A stretch of DNA of 64,000 nucleotides. It comes from Colwellia sp. 1_MG-2023 (lineage in GTDB: Bacteria; Pseudomonadota; Gammaproteobacteria; Enterobacterales; Alteromonadaceae). The position numbers and the translations under genes were made by a program. The notes beneath the pieces were generated by a model. The model was not told where the DNA came from. It worked only from the letters and a program-made list of their open reading frames with translations, and ran no database searches. The stretch covers positions 24,938 through 88,937 of the forward strand of contig NZ_JAUOPE010000017.1 in the NCBI RefSeq assembly GCF_030546755.1, in the 5' to 3' direction. Below are positions 41,853 to 51,718 of the stretch, one piece after another (the first letter of the stretch is position 1; each line of letters starts with the position of its first letter).

Positions 41853-43052
41853 CTACTGTATGGTCACTCTGGCAAATTTACGTTTACCCACTTGATAAAC
41901 CGCTGTAGAACCCGCTGAAATAATCACTTTATTGTCAGCTACTTTTTCGCCATCAATTTTAGCGGCACCTTGTTTAATCATGCGCATTGCTTCAGATGTA
42001 CTAGCCACTAACCCTGCTTCTTTCAAAAGATTAGCAATGGCTATTTCCCCGTTATCAACAGTTAGTGTTAATTCAGGCATTTCATCTGGCATCGCACCTT
42101 TTTGAAAACGATTAATGAACTCCTGATGAGCCGCTTGGGCAGCATCTTCATCATGAAAACGAGCTATTAACTCTTTTGCCAAGTCAATTTTAACATCACG
42201 CGGATTAGCACCGCCGGCAATATTTTCTTTGTAGCTTTCAATTTCCTCAATCGGCTTAAAGCTCAATAATTCATAGTATCGCCACATTAAATCGTCAGAA
42301 ATAGACATAATTTTACCGAACATTTCTGTTGGGCTGTCTGTTATTCCTATGTAGTTATTTAATGATTTTGACATTTTTTGCACGCCATCCAACCCTTCTA
42401 ATAAAGGCATCATTAATACTGTTTGAGGACGCTGACCTTCTGACTTTTGTAACTCTCTGCCCATTAATAAGTTAAATTTTTGGTCTGTACCGCCCAATTC
42501 AACATCTGATTCAAGAGCGACAGAATCCCAACCTTGAACTAGTGGATACATAAACTCATGGATAGCAATTGACTGTCCGCCAGCATAACGCTTTTTAAAA
42601 TCATCACGCTCCATCATGCGAGCAACTGTTTGACGTGAAGCAAGTTTTAACATGCCCGCAGCACCAAGTTTTTCCATCCAAGTGGAATTAAATTCAACGC
42701 GTGTTTTCGCAGGATCTAAAATTTTAAATACTTGTTCTTTGTATGTTTCTGCATTGGCTAAAACGTCCTCTTGAGTAAGAGGCTTACGCGTGACATTTTT
42801 ACCTGTTGGGTCGCCAATCATGCCTGTAAAGTCACCAATCAAAAAGATAACTTCATGCCCTAATTGTTGAAATTGACGCAGCTTATTAATTAATACTGTA
42901 TGACCTAAATGGAGATCAGGTGCTGTAGGATCAAAACCCGCCTTAATTTTAAGCGGCTTACCTTGCTTTAATTTTTCTAATAGCTCATCTTCCAGCAAAA
43001 TTTCTTCGGCGCCGCGTTTTATTTCTGCAAACGCTAGGCTGACATCTGACAT
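41853..43052 (-). CDS. tyrS: Tyrosyl-tRNA synthetase
   Basis: Charges tRNA-Tyr with tyrosine. Class I synthetase of 399 residues in the TyrZ-like subgroup: the HIGH-type motif is HLGH near residue 50 ([13 protein letters not shown]), and KMSKS appears in [10 protein letters not shown] near residue 229. A C-terminal S4 RNA-binding domain spans about 335-395. I use the ATG at 43052, eight bases after GGAG; a TTG codon just before it is in frame. Divergent from the M23 peptidase gene. Confidence 0.96.
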   Translation of the reverse strand: MSDVSLAFAEIKRGAEEILLEDELLEKLKQGKPLKIKAGFDPTAPDLHLGHTVLINKLRQFQQLGHEVIFLIGDFTGMIGDPTGKNVTRKPLTQEDVLANAETYKEQVFKILDPAKTRVEFNSTWMEKLGAAGMLKLASRQTVARMMERDDFKKRYAGGQSIAIHEFMYPLVQGWDSVALESDVELGGTDQKFNLLMGRELQKSEGQRPQTVLMMPLLEGLDGVQKMSKSLNNYIGITDSPTEMFGKIMSISDDLMWRYYELLSFKPIEEIESYKENIAGGANPRDVKIDLAKELIARFHDEDAAQAAHQEFINRFQKGAMPDEMPELTLTVDNGEIAIANLLKEAGLVASTSEAMRMIKQGAAKIDGEKVADNKVIISAGSTAVYQVGKRKFARVTIQ

Positions 43053-43211
43053 CAATTTAACTCCAATTACAGGGATAATTTAAACAATAATTGACGAATT
43101 CTACTGTAAATTCATAGCCTGTGAAACGTCAAAGATTGTTTCATTACATATTATTTTGTTATAGTAAACGACAGATGTCGTATTAAAGTTTGTCGTACAG
43201 GTAGTAACCTT

Positions 43212-44582
43212 TTGAATAATTTAAAAAAATTATATATCCAATTGCCCAAACAACACAGAATTTTTATCTCTGTTGTTAGCGTCTTATTACTACTGCTTGT
43301 TATATTCCCTTCAGAAAAAGCAACGGCTAGCCGTCAATCCGAACAATCTTCGCTTAAAGTCGGCCAACGATATGAGTTATCAGTTCCCGAGCAAGTGGTA
43401 AACGCTGCCACTACATCGACTCAACAAGGTCAAAGTGAGTCAGATGAAATTAATATTGAAGAACCTCAACTTACTTGGCAAACCGCGAAAGTAAAAAGTG
43501 GAGATTCATTAGCAAAAATATTTAAGCGCTTTGGCTATAACGCTCGTACTACCCATGATGTGAGTCAAGCAAAAGGTGAAGATAGTCATTTATTAAAAAA
43601 ATTAAATGTTGGAGACACCCTACGCATTGGTAAAGATTCGCAAGGAAAACTTAGTGCTTTAGAATATCCTCTATCAAAAACCGACACTTTATTTGTCAAC
43701 CTTGTTGACGGTCAATATCAATCATTTAAAGAATCTAAAACCGTAGAAATTAGAGAAAGCATTGCTCACGGTGTGATCAAATCTAACTTTTGGAATGCCG
43801 GTATTGCTGCAGGATTAGATGATGGGCAAATTATTAATTTAGCTAATATTTTTGGTTGGGATATAGATTTTGCTTTAGATATTCGAAAAGGCGATAGTTT
43901 TCATGTGGTGTATGAAAACAAGTACGTTGATGGCGAGTTTATCGGTAATGGTAAAATATTAGCAGCAGAATTTATTAACCAGGACGACCCTTTCCAAGCA
44001 ATACGTTTTACAGACGGTGAATACTATAGTCCCGATGGCAAAAGCATGCGTAAAGCATTCTTACGCGCACCGGTTAATTTTAAATACATTAGTTCAAACT
44101 TCAAACCAAAACGCTTTCATCCTATCCAAAAGCGTTGGAAAGCACACCGTGGCACAGATTACCGAGCCAATAAAGGTACACCAGTGGTTGCTGCAGGTAA
44201 CGGTAAAGTAACTCATTCAACGTATAACAAATACAACGGAAATTACGTTTTTATTCAACATGGTAATGGTATCGTGACTAAATACCTGCACTTTTCAAAA
44301 CGTGCGGTTAAAAAAGGTCAACGGGTAAAACAAGGACAAATTATTGGTTATGTCGGCTCAACCGGTATGTCGCAAGCACCACATTTGCATTATGAATTTT
44401 TGCTAAATGGTGTGCATAGAAACCCGCGTACCGTAAAACTACCTGACGCTAAACCGATTGATAAAAAATATCGTCAAGCTTTTGCTGCTATTGCTGACCG
44501 TCGCTTAACTGAATTATCAGGTTCAAGAATCGCATTGACCACTTTGAACACACAGAAAAATGTTCATCAGCAAGCTCCATAA
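43212..44582 (+). CDS. M23 murein endopeptidase, MepM-like
   Basis: Envelope peptidase expected to cut D,D-crosslinks in peptidoglycan. The 456 residues include an N-terminal transmembrane anchor (about 16-35), a LysM/OapA-like domain (VKSGDSLAKIFKRFGYN, about 95-150) and a C-terminal LytM/M23 domain. The zinc ligands are visible in HRGTDYRAN (His about 312, Asp about 316) and HLHYEF (about 393), with HGNGIVTKYLH between. It starts at TTG 43212 with AGGT upstream; no nearby ATG is in frame. The stop overlaps the anmK ATG by one base (TAATG), linking wall hydrolysis with anhydro-MurNAc recycling. Confidence 0.9.
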   Translation: MNNLKKLYIQLPKQHRIFISVVSVLLLLLVIFPSEKATASRQSEQSSLKVGQRYELSVPEQVVNAATTSTQQGQSESDEINIEEPQLTWQTAKVKSGDSLAKIFKRFGYNARTTHDVSQAKGEDSHLLKKLNVGDTLRIGKDSQGKLSALEYPLSKTDTLFVNLVDGQYQSFKESKTVEIRESIAHGVIKSNFWNAGIAAGLDDGQIINLANIFGWDIDFALDIRKGDSFHVVYENKYVDGEFIGNGKILAAEFINQDDPFQAIRFTDGEYYSPDGKSMRKAFLRAPVNFKYISSNFKPKRFHPIQKRWKAHRGTDYRANKGTPVVAAGNGKVTHSTYNKYNGNYVFIQHGNGIVTKYLHFSKRAVKKGQRVKQGQIIGYVGSTGMSQAPHLHYEFLLNGVHRNPRTVKLPDAKPIDKKYRQAFAAIADRRLTELSGSRIALTTLNTQKNVHQQAP

Positions 44583-45703
44583 TGACAAGTAAAAATTATT
44601 ATATTGGTATTATGTCTGGCACTAGTGCAGACGGTGTAGACATTGCCTTAGTTGATTTCTCTGCTGGGAAAGTACAGTTAAAGGCACATTTGTATCAGCC
44701 CTATAGTAATCAACTTCAGCAGAAAATCATTGGATTATATTCATCAGGCCCAAATGAAATTGATCGAATGGGCAACTTAAGTGTTGAGCTCGCTCATTAT
44801 TTTTCTAAGGTGATTGACCAGTTATTAACGCAAGAAAACCTCAACGCTGACGATATTACTGCTATTGGTTGTCACGGACAAACTATTCGCCATCGCCCTT
44901 TCATTGATACAAGTATTCAACACCCATTCACTTTACAAATAGGTTGTAATCAAACGCTCGCTTGTTTAACGAATATTAACGTTGTTGGTGATTTTCGGAC
45001 AAAAGATATCGCTTTAGGTGGGCAAGGTGCTCCTCTTGTACCTGCGTTTCATCACTATTTATTTAGCGAACAACAACAAGACACCTTTATAGTTAATATG
45101 GGCGGCATTGCTAATATTACTTTTTTACCAAAGGACAAAGCTCAGCCAATTATTGGTTTTGATACTGGGCCTGCAAACGCACTATTAGATGAGTGGTGCT
45201 ATAAACACATTCAACAACGTTATGATGAAAATGGCCAATGGGCGGCTAAAGGCAACATCAATCAAGCACTGCTAACCCAACTATTATCAGATCAATATTT
45301 TTCATTACCAGCGCCTAAAAGTACCGGGCGAGAGTATTTTAATCTCAGTTGGTTAACACCATATTTGGCCGAGTTTTCATTAGATCCTGTTGATGTTCAG
45401 GCAACTCTAGTTGCTTTAACCGCTTCTTCTATTGCGCATGAGATCAATAAATTATCCCCGAAGAGTTTCGTATATTTATGCGGTGGTGGAATTGACAACA
45501 ATGAATGTTATAAGCTTTTAAAACATCAACTTACTAATCATTGTATAAAATCTATTAATTCATTAAACCTGAATAATAACGCGTTTGAAGCCATGGCCTT
45601 TGCATGGCTCGCTTTCGCATATGAAAAAAAGATCTATGGAAATATACCAACCGTGACGGGGGCTAGCAAAAAAACTATTCTCGGTACACGGTTTTATCCA
45701 TAA
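44582..45703 (+). CDS. anmK: Anhydro-N-acetylmuramic acid kinase AnmK
   Basis: Cytosolic kinase turning 1,6-anhydro-MurNAc into MurNAc-6-phosphate during cell-wall recycling. The 373-residue protein opens with the ATP-binding block GIMSGTSADGVDIALVDF and contains GCHGQTIRH, VGDFRTKDIALGGQGAPLVP, NMGGIANIT and FDTGPANALLDEW, all family hallmarks. Translationally coupled to the upstream M23 peptidase gene. Confidence 0.97.
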   Translation: MTSKNYYIGIMSGTSADGVDIALVDFSAGKVQLKAHLYQPYSNQLQQKIIGLYSSGPNEIDRMGNLSVELAHYFSKVIDQLLTQENLNADDITAIGCHGQTIRHRPFIDTSIQHPFTLQIGCNQTLACLTNINVVGDFRTKDIALGGQGAPLVPAFHHYLFSEQQQDTFIVNMGGIANITFLPKDKAQPIIGFDTGPANALLDEWCYKHIQQRYDENGQWAAKGNINQALLTQLLSDQYFSLPAPKSTGREYFNLSWLTPYLAEFSLDPVDVQATLVALTASSIAHEINKLSPKSFVYLCGGGIDNNECYKLLKHQLTNHCIKSINSLNLNNNAFEAMAFAWLAFAYEKKIYGNIPTVTGASKKTILGTRFYP

Positions 45704-45849
45704 CCCCCTCTAGATTTCAAAAAGATTCTCCCTATAATGAATCCCTCGCTGTAGAAAAAGCACACACAGCTTGATTAGATTTTGAACTATTGATAAGAAT
45801 AAGCATCTAATTAGTTGTGCTGTATGTATTAGCATCTTGAGGAGGAACT

Positions 45850-46041
45850 ATGGAGTTTAATGATATTCATATCGGCATGAAGTGCGGTAGTGTAAAAGGC
45901 AGTGGTACTGTTACATGGATCGACGGTTCAACCAAAACAATTTACATCGCAAACACAACCGACAACAACAGCTTTGAAGTAGACTTTGATGAAATAATTG
46001 AAGATCCGCAAGCACACAATCGTGAAGATACATATTACTAG
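45850..46041 (+). CDS. Small acidic hypothetical protein with strong ribosome-binding site
   Basis: A 63-residue protein predicted to be a small beta-barrel (MKCGSVKGSGTVTWIDGSTKTIYIAN) with an acidic C terminus. I do not recognise a named family. A near-ideal GAGGAGG ribosome-binding site five bases before the ATG and a terminator 44 bp after the stop argue that it is real and well expressed. Confidence 0.75.
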   Translation: MEFNDIHIGMKCGSVKGSGTVTWIDGSTKTIYIANTTDNNSFEVDFDEIIEDPQAHNREDTYY

Positions 46042-46084
46042 TTTAATTTTTACGAAGCATTTATCTAAACTTTATGTCAGATCA

Positions 46085-46110
46085 AAACCTCTTTTATAGA
46101 GGTTTTTTTT
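46085..46110 (+). terminator. Terminator after small acidic protein gene
   Basis: AAACCTC and GAGGTTT pair around TTTTATA, followed by a run of T. Confidence 0.85.
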
Positions 46111-46207
46111 ATGTGATTAAAAAGTAAAAACATATAACGTAATAATTCTTCTCGATTAAAGTATTTATGGTAAGTTACTAAAATGCTTCTCTTAACTTAC
46201 TTTAATT

Positions 46208-47083
46208 ATGCAAAAACACAGTCTTTTTCTTCCCCTTTTACTTCTATCAACAACAACCTTAGCTCAAAATCATCATTCAACAGACTGGATGCCAGATAAT
46301 AGTTTTACACAAGGTGTTGAAGGGCCTGCAGTCGATAAAAATGGTAACTTATTCGCGGTAAATTTTTCAAAAGAGGGAACCATTGGCAAAGTAACTGATA
46401 ATAATAAAGCTGAGATATATTTGAGCTTACCTAATGGCTCAGTTGGTAATGGCATTCGATTTGATCAACAGGGAAATATGTATATCGCTGATTATGTTAA
46501 TCATAACGTTTTAAGCGTTGATCCTACGTCAAAAATAGTCAGTGTTTTTTCTCATAATGACCAAATGAATCAACCTAATGATATTGCGATTATGGATAAT
46601 GGTATTTTATTCGCAAGTGATCCTAATTGGTCAAATAATAGTGGCAATTTATGGCGGATCAATGCCGATGGCTCTAATACACTATTGGAAGCCAATATGG
46701 GCACGACAAACGGCGTTGAAGTAAGCCCAGATAATAAAACGCTATATGTTAACGAAAGTGTGCAACGTACTATTTGGCGCTATACCCTCGATGCCAAAGG
46801 GAATATCCAAGATAAAAGTCTATTCTACCAATTTAAAGACCACGGTATGGATGGCATGCGCACTGATAACGCGGGAAATTTATACGTAGCACGATACGGT
46901 GCGGGAGTTATTGCCGTGCTTTCACCTAAAGGTAATCTCATTAAAACCATACAGTTAACGGGACAACATCCAACGAATGTTGCATTTGGCGGTAAAGACG
47001 GTAAGCAGCTTTTTATTACGATGCAAAAGCGTGGCGCGATAGAAACTTATCACAATAATATTGCAGGAAGAAACTACCCTTAA
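46208..47083 (+). CDS. Secreted SMP-30/gluconolactonase-like beta-propeller
   Basis: Exported protein of 291 residues: a signal peptide (MQKHSLFLPLLLLSTTTLAQ) then a six-bladed propeller of the SMP-30/gluconolactonase/LRE family. Blade motifs include EGPAVDKNGNLFAVNF, GIRFDQQGNMYIADY, NDIAIMDNGILFASD, GVEVSPDNKTLYVNE, GMRTDNAGNLYVARYG and PTNVAFGG. A Glu and Asn/Asp in the expected metal-site positions suggest lactonase activity; substrate unknown. Monocistronic with a terminator. Confidence 0.85.
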   Translation: MQKHSLFLPLLLLSTTTLAQNHHSTDWMPDNSFTQGVEGPAVDKNGNLFAVNFSKEGTIGKVTDNNKAEIYLSLPNGSVGNGIRFDQQGNMYIADYVNHNVLSVDPTSKIVSVFSHNDQMNQPNDIAIMDNGILFASDPNWSNNSGNLWRINADGSNTLLEANMGTTNGVEVSPDNKTLYVNESVQRTIWRYTLDAKGNIQDKSLFYQFKDHGMDGMRTDNAGNLYVARYGAGVIAVLSPKGNLIKTIQLTGQHPTNVAFGGKDGKQLFITMQKRGAIETYHNNIAGRNYP

Positions 47084-47110
47084 CGTTTATTGTCATTTTT
47101 AAAAGTCAGT

Positions 47111-47138
47111 AAAAACCCAGTTTCAAAGCTGGGTTTTT
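47111..47138. terminator. Terminator after SMP-30-like gene
   Basis: AAAAACCCAG and CTGGGTTTTT form a 10-bp stem with an eight-base loop. A-run and T-run on either side allow use in both directions. Confidence 0.85.
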
Positions 47139-47585
47139 AATTCAAACTGAGCTTCTGTTAGACTCTCTTCATAACTCATAACATCTTTTAATAATCTTAC
47201 TTCTAATTGTTTGAACTGTTTCATATCTATTCAATGTCTACTTTAGAGTTTTTTGCGATAGATTCAGGTAACAAATCTGCTATATTAAATTGATTTTAAA
47301 AAATGATATAGGTTAATGAATTTACCTTTTATGCCTATTCGTCCATTCCAAGATTTAACTTTGAATCAAAATCGTAAATCAATTCAATCAGTAATGTTCA
47401 GGGTCTGTAGTCACGAATTTTTAGATAAATTTGAAAGTGATAACTTAGAAGTTAACTACTTTGCATAGGGAATTAAGACACTTAACAGACAACCGAAATT
47501 AGAACTCGATTGTCTATAGAGAATTTAGTTAAATTAATAAAATAGAGGTAAATATTTTCAAAATTGTGTTCCGCTTATTTTATTA
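47139..47585. other. 447-bp gene-poor stretch with two doubtful small reading frames
   Basis: No gene of normal size. Two short frames might be remnants or microproteins: 47123-47224 on the minus strand (33 residues, MKQFKQLEVRLLKDVM...) and 47316-47468 on the plus strand (50 residues, MNLPFMPIRPFQDLTL...). Neither has a convincing ribosome-binding site and I recognise no family. Confidence 0.35.
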
Positions 47586-48188
47586 CTACCTGTTTGCTGA
47601 CGCTAAATTAATCGCAACCTGTTCGATACCTTGCTTTACAATTTGTCGGTGTATTTCAATGCGTTTACTTTGTAAAAGTGAAATACCTGCTACCACTATA
47701 TCAAACGCTTGCCATTTTTTAGTTTTAATGTGTTTGTGCATTTTGAAAACGATATTGATTTTGGGCTTATTAATAGCAACGATATCTAAACTGACATTAA
47801 CAATTTTCTTACCTGAACTCAGTTTTTCAGGCGAATAAACAACCGTTTGATTCGAATATAAATTTAAAATATTTGCATATGTTCTAACCAAGTAACTTCT
47901 CATCGAATCGTTAAATTGACGTCGTTGTTCACGGCTAGTGTATCTTAAGTTCTTGCCAAGTATTTTATATGCTGCATATTTGTAATCAATATTTGGCATT
48001 AACTCTTCTTCAACGATTGTTTGCATTAATTCAGGAGATTTTTCTAGTTCCTTCTGGTTATTAGAGATTCTCGAAAATAATGCTTTTCCTGTGCTTTGTA
48101 CTACCTCGTAAGGAGATAATTCAACGGCCTGAGTCAATGGGCTTAAAACACAAATGAGTATAATAGGTAAATTTAATAATTTTTTCAT
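47586..48188 (-). CDS. MlaC/Ttg2D-family periplasmic phospholipid-binding protein
   Basis: Periplasmic protein of 200 residues with a signal peptide (MKKLLNLPIILICVLSPLTQA) and an MlaC-type fold: YEVVQSTGKALFSRI, MPNIDYKYAAYKILGKN (like the MlaC RYAARLVLG block) and FNDSMRSYLVRTYANIL. MlaC shuttles phospholipids between membranes, but no mlaABDEF genes are adjacent, so this is probably a paralogue. I use the ATG at 48188 with GGAA upstream; a longer TTG start at 48254 would overlap the diguanylate cyclase gene. Confidence 0.82.
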   Translation of the reverse strand: MKKLLNLPIILICVLSPLTQAVELSPYEVVQSTGKALFSRISNNQKELEKSPELMQTIVEEELMPNIDYKYAAYKILGKNLRYTSREQRRQFNDSMRSYLVRTYANILNLYSNQTVVYSPEKLSSGKKIVNVSLDIVAINKPKINIVFKMHKHIKTKKWQAFDIVVAGISLLQSKRIEIHRQIVKQGIEQVAINLASANR

Positions 48189-48250
48189 CAAAGTATTCCG
48201 TTTCAATTTAAATAAAGCTTCGTAATTAGTGAGTAGCTGCTTATAATTTT

Positions 48251-49201
48251 TCAATCCAATATATGTACTTTATTTCTTCCTTTTGATTTTGATAAATAAA
48301 GCGCCTGATCAGAACGAATAAGAATGTCGTCAAAAGTTGTATCATTAGAATTTAAAGAGGCAACACCAATGCTGATTTTTACCTTTAAAGAATTTAGGTT
48401 ATTTACAGTTATGGTGGAGAGATCTTGTTCCAACCTTATTCTGTCCGCGATATATTTAGCTTTTTGCTTTGATGTATCGGGTAAAATAATTGAAAATTCC
48501 TCACCACCTAATCTGGCAATAATATCTTCTGTTCGAATGTTAGGTCGCATCATTTTAGTCACGGCAATTAGCACGTTATCACCAACTGAATGCCCATATT
48601 GGTCATTAATATCTTTAAAATGGTCGATATCGATTGAGATAACCGAAAGCGGTTTATTTAAATTAGAAGCTTGGTGAAATAGCTCGTGTGCCTGTTTAAA
48701 AAAATACCGCCTATTGAACAACCCTGTTAAATAGTCCGTATAAGCCAACTTTTTTAATTCTCTATTTTCAAGATACCATTTAGTTACATCCAAAATGGTA
48801 TTACAGGTACCAATATGATCGCCTTTTTCATTCAGCATTGGCTTTTGGAAATATTCCATTTTTCTCGTTTCATTACCTTTGCTGATATTAACTAACTGAT
48901 TTAACTTGCCAGAAAGGGTTGAATCAATTAATAATTCATTGTCGATGATTTCTTTATCTGACTTTCCAATCACTTCATCTATAGATCGGCCAAGCAGTTT
49001 TAACATCTTTTCATTGACGTAGCGATATCGACCATTGCAATCTTTAGTGTGAATATAAGCACCAATATTATCGAGTGTTGCTTCGAGTATTTTCACTCGA
49101 TTTTTCAGCATTTCTATTGAACTATAATGAGCTTCATCATAACGAATTTGAGCTTTATCAAAATAATTATAAATAGCACTTTCAAAATGTTCTGAAATCA
49201 T
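48251..49201 (-). CDS. Diguanylate cyclase with PAS domain
   Basis: Makes cyclic di-GMP from two GTP. The 316-residue protein has no membrane helix, a PAS domain (about 40-145, with YIHTKDCNGRYRYVNEKML and a PAC-like end) and a GGDEF domain (about 150-315). The active-site signature is GGEEF (232-236). An RxxD product-inhibition site (RTED, 223-226) sits five residues before it, so feedback control is likely. The MlaC-like gene follows on the same strand. Confidence 0.93.
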   Translation of the reverse strand: MISEHFESAIYNYFDKAQIRYDEAHYSSIEMLKNRVKILEATLDNIGAYIHTKDCNGRYRYVNEKMLKLLGRSIDEVIGKSDKEIIDNELLIDSTLSGKLNQLVNISKGNETRKMEYFQKPMLNEKGDHIGTCNTILDVTKWYLENRELKKLAYTDYLTGLFNRRYFFKQAHELFHQASNLNKPLSVISIDIDHFKDINDQYGHSVGDNVLIAVTKMMRPNIRTEDIIARLGGEEFSIILPDTSKQKAKYIADRIRLEQDLSTITVNNLNSLKVKISIGVASLNSNDTTFDDILIRSDQALYLSKSKGRNKVHILD

Positions 49202-49274
49202 AACTTTTAACTCCTTGACTTAATCACTACTAAGTTGAATTCGACTTCTATAAGGGACAAGCCGCCATTTTTCC

Positions 49275-49976
49275 TTAACTATTGATATATTTTCTCTTCA
49301 TACCTAAACCTATCATGCTCATCATAAATATCGACCACGTTGAGGGTTCAGGAACCTCGGTTGGCTTGGTGTTATCTGCAGTGCGAAAAGCAACTTCACC
49401 AATAGAGCAATAATTAAAACTACTCGGCTGTTGAGGGCAACCCGACATGCTAAATCTTACGTACCGAGTATAAGAATTTGATAAGTTGAATACTTCAGCA
49501 GCATATGAATAATCATCATCAGGTCTACTTTCGTCGAACGGATTATCTTGTGGCATTAAGCCCTGAGCCATATCAAAAAAGTTAATACCATCTAATGAGC
49601 CAAATAAGCTAAGAAATGTAATTCCTGAAGACTCTTCATTCCACAATGCTATGGCATCAATATTGGTTCTAAACCCCAAATCGTAGGTTACCGAAGCGAT
49701 ACCTTCTGGAGAGTCATATTCTCTGCTAAACCATTCATTACCGTTATAGTCGCTAGTATGAAAAGGGTTTGAAGAAATATATTCGTCAAAATCTGTTATG
49801 CCACTAATATAAGGATTATATAATCCCGATTGGTCGTAAGTTTCTGATATTAGGCCATAGCCCGGTCCACCAAGATCTATGGTCGCATCAGTAGCACTAA
49901 TAATTACTCCTGCATTTGCTGTACTAAATAAGAACGTTTGCAATAGTAACGTGGTAAATAGATTTGTAAGTTTCAT
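49275..49976 (-). CDS. Secreted PEP-CTERM protein, discoidin-like
   Basis: Exported protein of 233 residues: signal peptide ending ANA, a beta-rich region resembling a discoidin/F5-8C domain (VTYDLGFRTNIDAIALWN, then SLFGSLDGINFF and YTRYVRFSM) and a PEP-CTERM tail (VPEPSTWSIF, hydrophobic helix, KRKYINS). It should be sorted by an exosortase encoded elsewhere. A copy of the 28-bp intergenic motif lies 129 bp upstream of its start. Confidence 0.8.
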   Translation of the reverse strand: MKLTNLFTTLLLQTFLFSTANAGVIISATDATIDLGGPGYGLISETYDQSGLYNPYISGITDFDEYISSNPFHTSDYNGNEWFSREYDSPEGIASVTYDLGFRTNIDAIALWNEESSGITFLSLFGSLDGINFFDMAQGLMPQDNPFDESRPDDDYSYAAEVFNLSNSYTRYVRFSMSGCPQQPSSFNYCSIGEVAFRTADNTKPTEVPEPSTWSIFMMSMIGLGMKRKYINS

Positions 49977-50104
49977 TGTTAATTCCTTTAATTGATTCTT
50001 AAACTGCTAGCTCTAATAACAAGTCGAGCAGATAATTTATTAACACATAGTTTTATTTGGTTGCTATGTGTGTGAATAATAATAACGGTCGAACATAAAA
50101 CTAA

Positions 50105-50132
50105 CTTGGTGATATCGTGAAGAATTCATGGG
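50105..50132 (+). repeat. 28-bp intergenic motif, copy A
   Basis: Begins CTTGGTGATATCGTGAAG and ends CATGGG. It matches the copy at 52585-52612 at 25 of 28 positions. Its core CTTGGTGATA is also related to two sites at 56258-56305. Probable binding site for a shared regulator of the PEP-CTERM gene downstream on the minus strand. Confidence 0.6.
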
Positions 50133-50374
50133 TAATTGATTGGGATTGATCAATACCACCCAAAAATGTTGCATTGATTTCAAAAATACTCGTTTAGTAA
50201 ACCTTCAATTAATTACCACTAAATTCCCTAGGTAAAGTTAAATGTGATTTGGTTGATGAGTATGGAAGATAAGTATTATTGTCTGTAATTCATAAAAAGA
50301 AATTAGATACTTTACTATGTGAAATATCTAACTATCTTCAATGTGACGAATGGATTCTCCCTGCTATAAACATG

Positions 50375-50416
50375 AAAAAGGGCTGTTGAAGCAATGCTCC
50401 ACCAACCCTTTTTTAG
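50375..50416 (-). terminator. Terminator after acyl-CoA dehydrogenase gene
   Basis: AAAAAGGG and CCCTTTTTT arms with an inner GTTG/CAAC pairing make an interrupted stem. T-runs occur on both strands, so it may work in both directions. Confidence 0.6.
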
Positions 50417-50460
50417 TTATATCAAATCCGTTAATTTCTACTACTAATTTACTAAATCAC

Positions 50461-51588
50461 TCAAAATGCAGCACTTGGTGGAGTTTTTTCAACGGCCATG
50501 TAACCTGAGAATAAATGTTGACGTTTCTCTTGCATCGGATGAAAATGTGACGCCATCACATCTCGCAGCAAACATTCAATGCCAAAGCTCTCTAGATAAC
50601 CAGGACCACCGCATGCTTCAATAGCTTTAACAACGACTTGTTTGCAATGATTAGCCACTATCGTTTTACGTTTAACCACTTCATTAAGCGTGTTCATATC
50701 AGGGGTGAAGTCAAAGTCACCAACATTGGCAATCATATCTTGCAACACCACTTGTGCAGTCGTTAACGCATTTTCCATTTCACCTAATAGATAAGGAGTT
50801 GTGAGATCTTTTAGCTCTTTACATAAAGCTTTTGCTCTTCTTGCTGCCGTTTCGGCAATACCAACATAAACAGACATAATTAGTGGCAATGCTACTGGCA
50901 ATACTACACACCAAACGGTATGGTAATCACCTCTTGGACGTCTTAAAGCAATTGAAGCATCGGGAATGAATACCTCATCTATTTCCACACTATTTGAGCC
51001 GGTACCTTTCATTCCCATTGGGTGCCAGTTATCTAAAACTTTCACCCCTTTGCTACTAGTAGGTACAGGAAAATGAAAGACTTGCCAGCCCAAGTCAGGG
51101 TCTTCATAAGGTCCTGAAGTCACTAATACATCGCCTTCAGGAGAACCACTGGCAAAGTGTTTAGTCGCCGAAAAAAGGAAACCGCCTTCCGTTTTAGTTA
51201 ATGTTCCGTTAGAGGCAAGCCAATCACCAGCACCAGTACTAACAAGCACAAGTTCGTTTGCAATTACTTTTTCTAACACCGCTTGCCCGGGCTTACCATG
51301 TACATAATTAAAATGATTTGCAGCAATAATATGTTGATGCATTGATGCTGAAAGCGCGGTTGATGGGTGGTACTGGGCAATTTGTTTTATCAATTTACAC
51401 ATCTGTGAATAGTTGACACCACCACCACCAAGATCTTCAGGTGTCATAGCAGAGAAAAACTTCATTTCTTTAAGCTGTTGATAATTCTCTGTCGCAAACT
51501 TATCTTGTTGGTCACCAATTAATCCTGATTTTGTGATTTTATCGGCATAACGTTCAATTTGTTCTGAAATTTCATTATAAATAGACAT
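50461..51588 (-). CDS. Acyl-CoA dehydrogenase family flavoprotein
   Basis: FAD enzyme of 375 residues with the three-part acyl-CoA dehydrogenase layout: helical N domain (about 1-110), beta domain (about 115-220, WHPMGMKGTGSNSVEIDEVFIPD) and helical C domain ending ACGGPGYLESFGIECLLRD. The family includes fatty-acyl dehydrogenases and DszC/SfnB-like monooxygenases that share this fold; sequence alone does not settle the substrate. I use the ATG at 51588, with AGGAAAG six bases upstream. No beta-oxidation genes are adjacent. Confidence 0.82.
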   Translation of the reverse strand: MSIYNEISEQIERYADKITKSGLIGDQQDKFATENYQQLKEMKFFSAMTPEDLGGGGVNYSQMCKLIKQIAQYHPSTALSASMHQHIIAANHFNYVHGKPGQAVLEKVIANELVLVSTGAGDWLASNGTLTKTEGGFLFSATKHFASGSPEGDVLVTSGPYEDPDLGWQVFHFPVPTSSKGVKVLDNWHPMGMKGTGSNSVEIDEVFIPDASIALRRPRGDYHTVWCVVLPVALPLIMSVYVGIAETAARRAKALCKELKDLTTPYLLGEMENALTTAQVVLQDMIANVGDFDFTPDMNTLNEVVKRKTIVANHCKQVVVKAIEACGGPGYLESFGIECLLRDVMASHFHPMQEKRQHLFSGYMAVEKTPPSAAF

Positions 51589-51718
51589 TGTAACTTTCCT
51601 TAATGACACTGAATGAATCCTTGAGCATTCTCATGCTAACTATTGTGTCTTTTCTTATATTAAACTAATTTTTTTGTAACGATTATATTTTCACTAGGTT
51701 TAGTAGTTAGTTATATTT

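Larger units (their letters stand above)
49977..50460. other. 484-bp intergenic region with regulatory motif and terminator
   Basis: Lies between a PEP-CTERM gene (minus) and the acyl-CoA dehydrogenase gene (minus). It holds one copy of the 28-bp motif (50105-50132) and the dehydrogenase terminator (50375-50416). I see no gene in the rest. Confidence 0.5.

Noticed and set aside
48324..48677. Open frame opposite the GGDEF domain
   Set aside because: The sense strand encodes conserved GGEEF and RxxD motifs; the antisense frame has no features.
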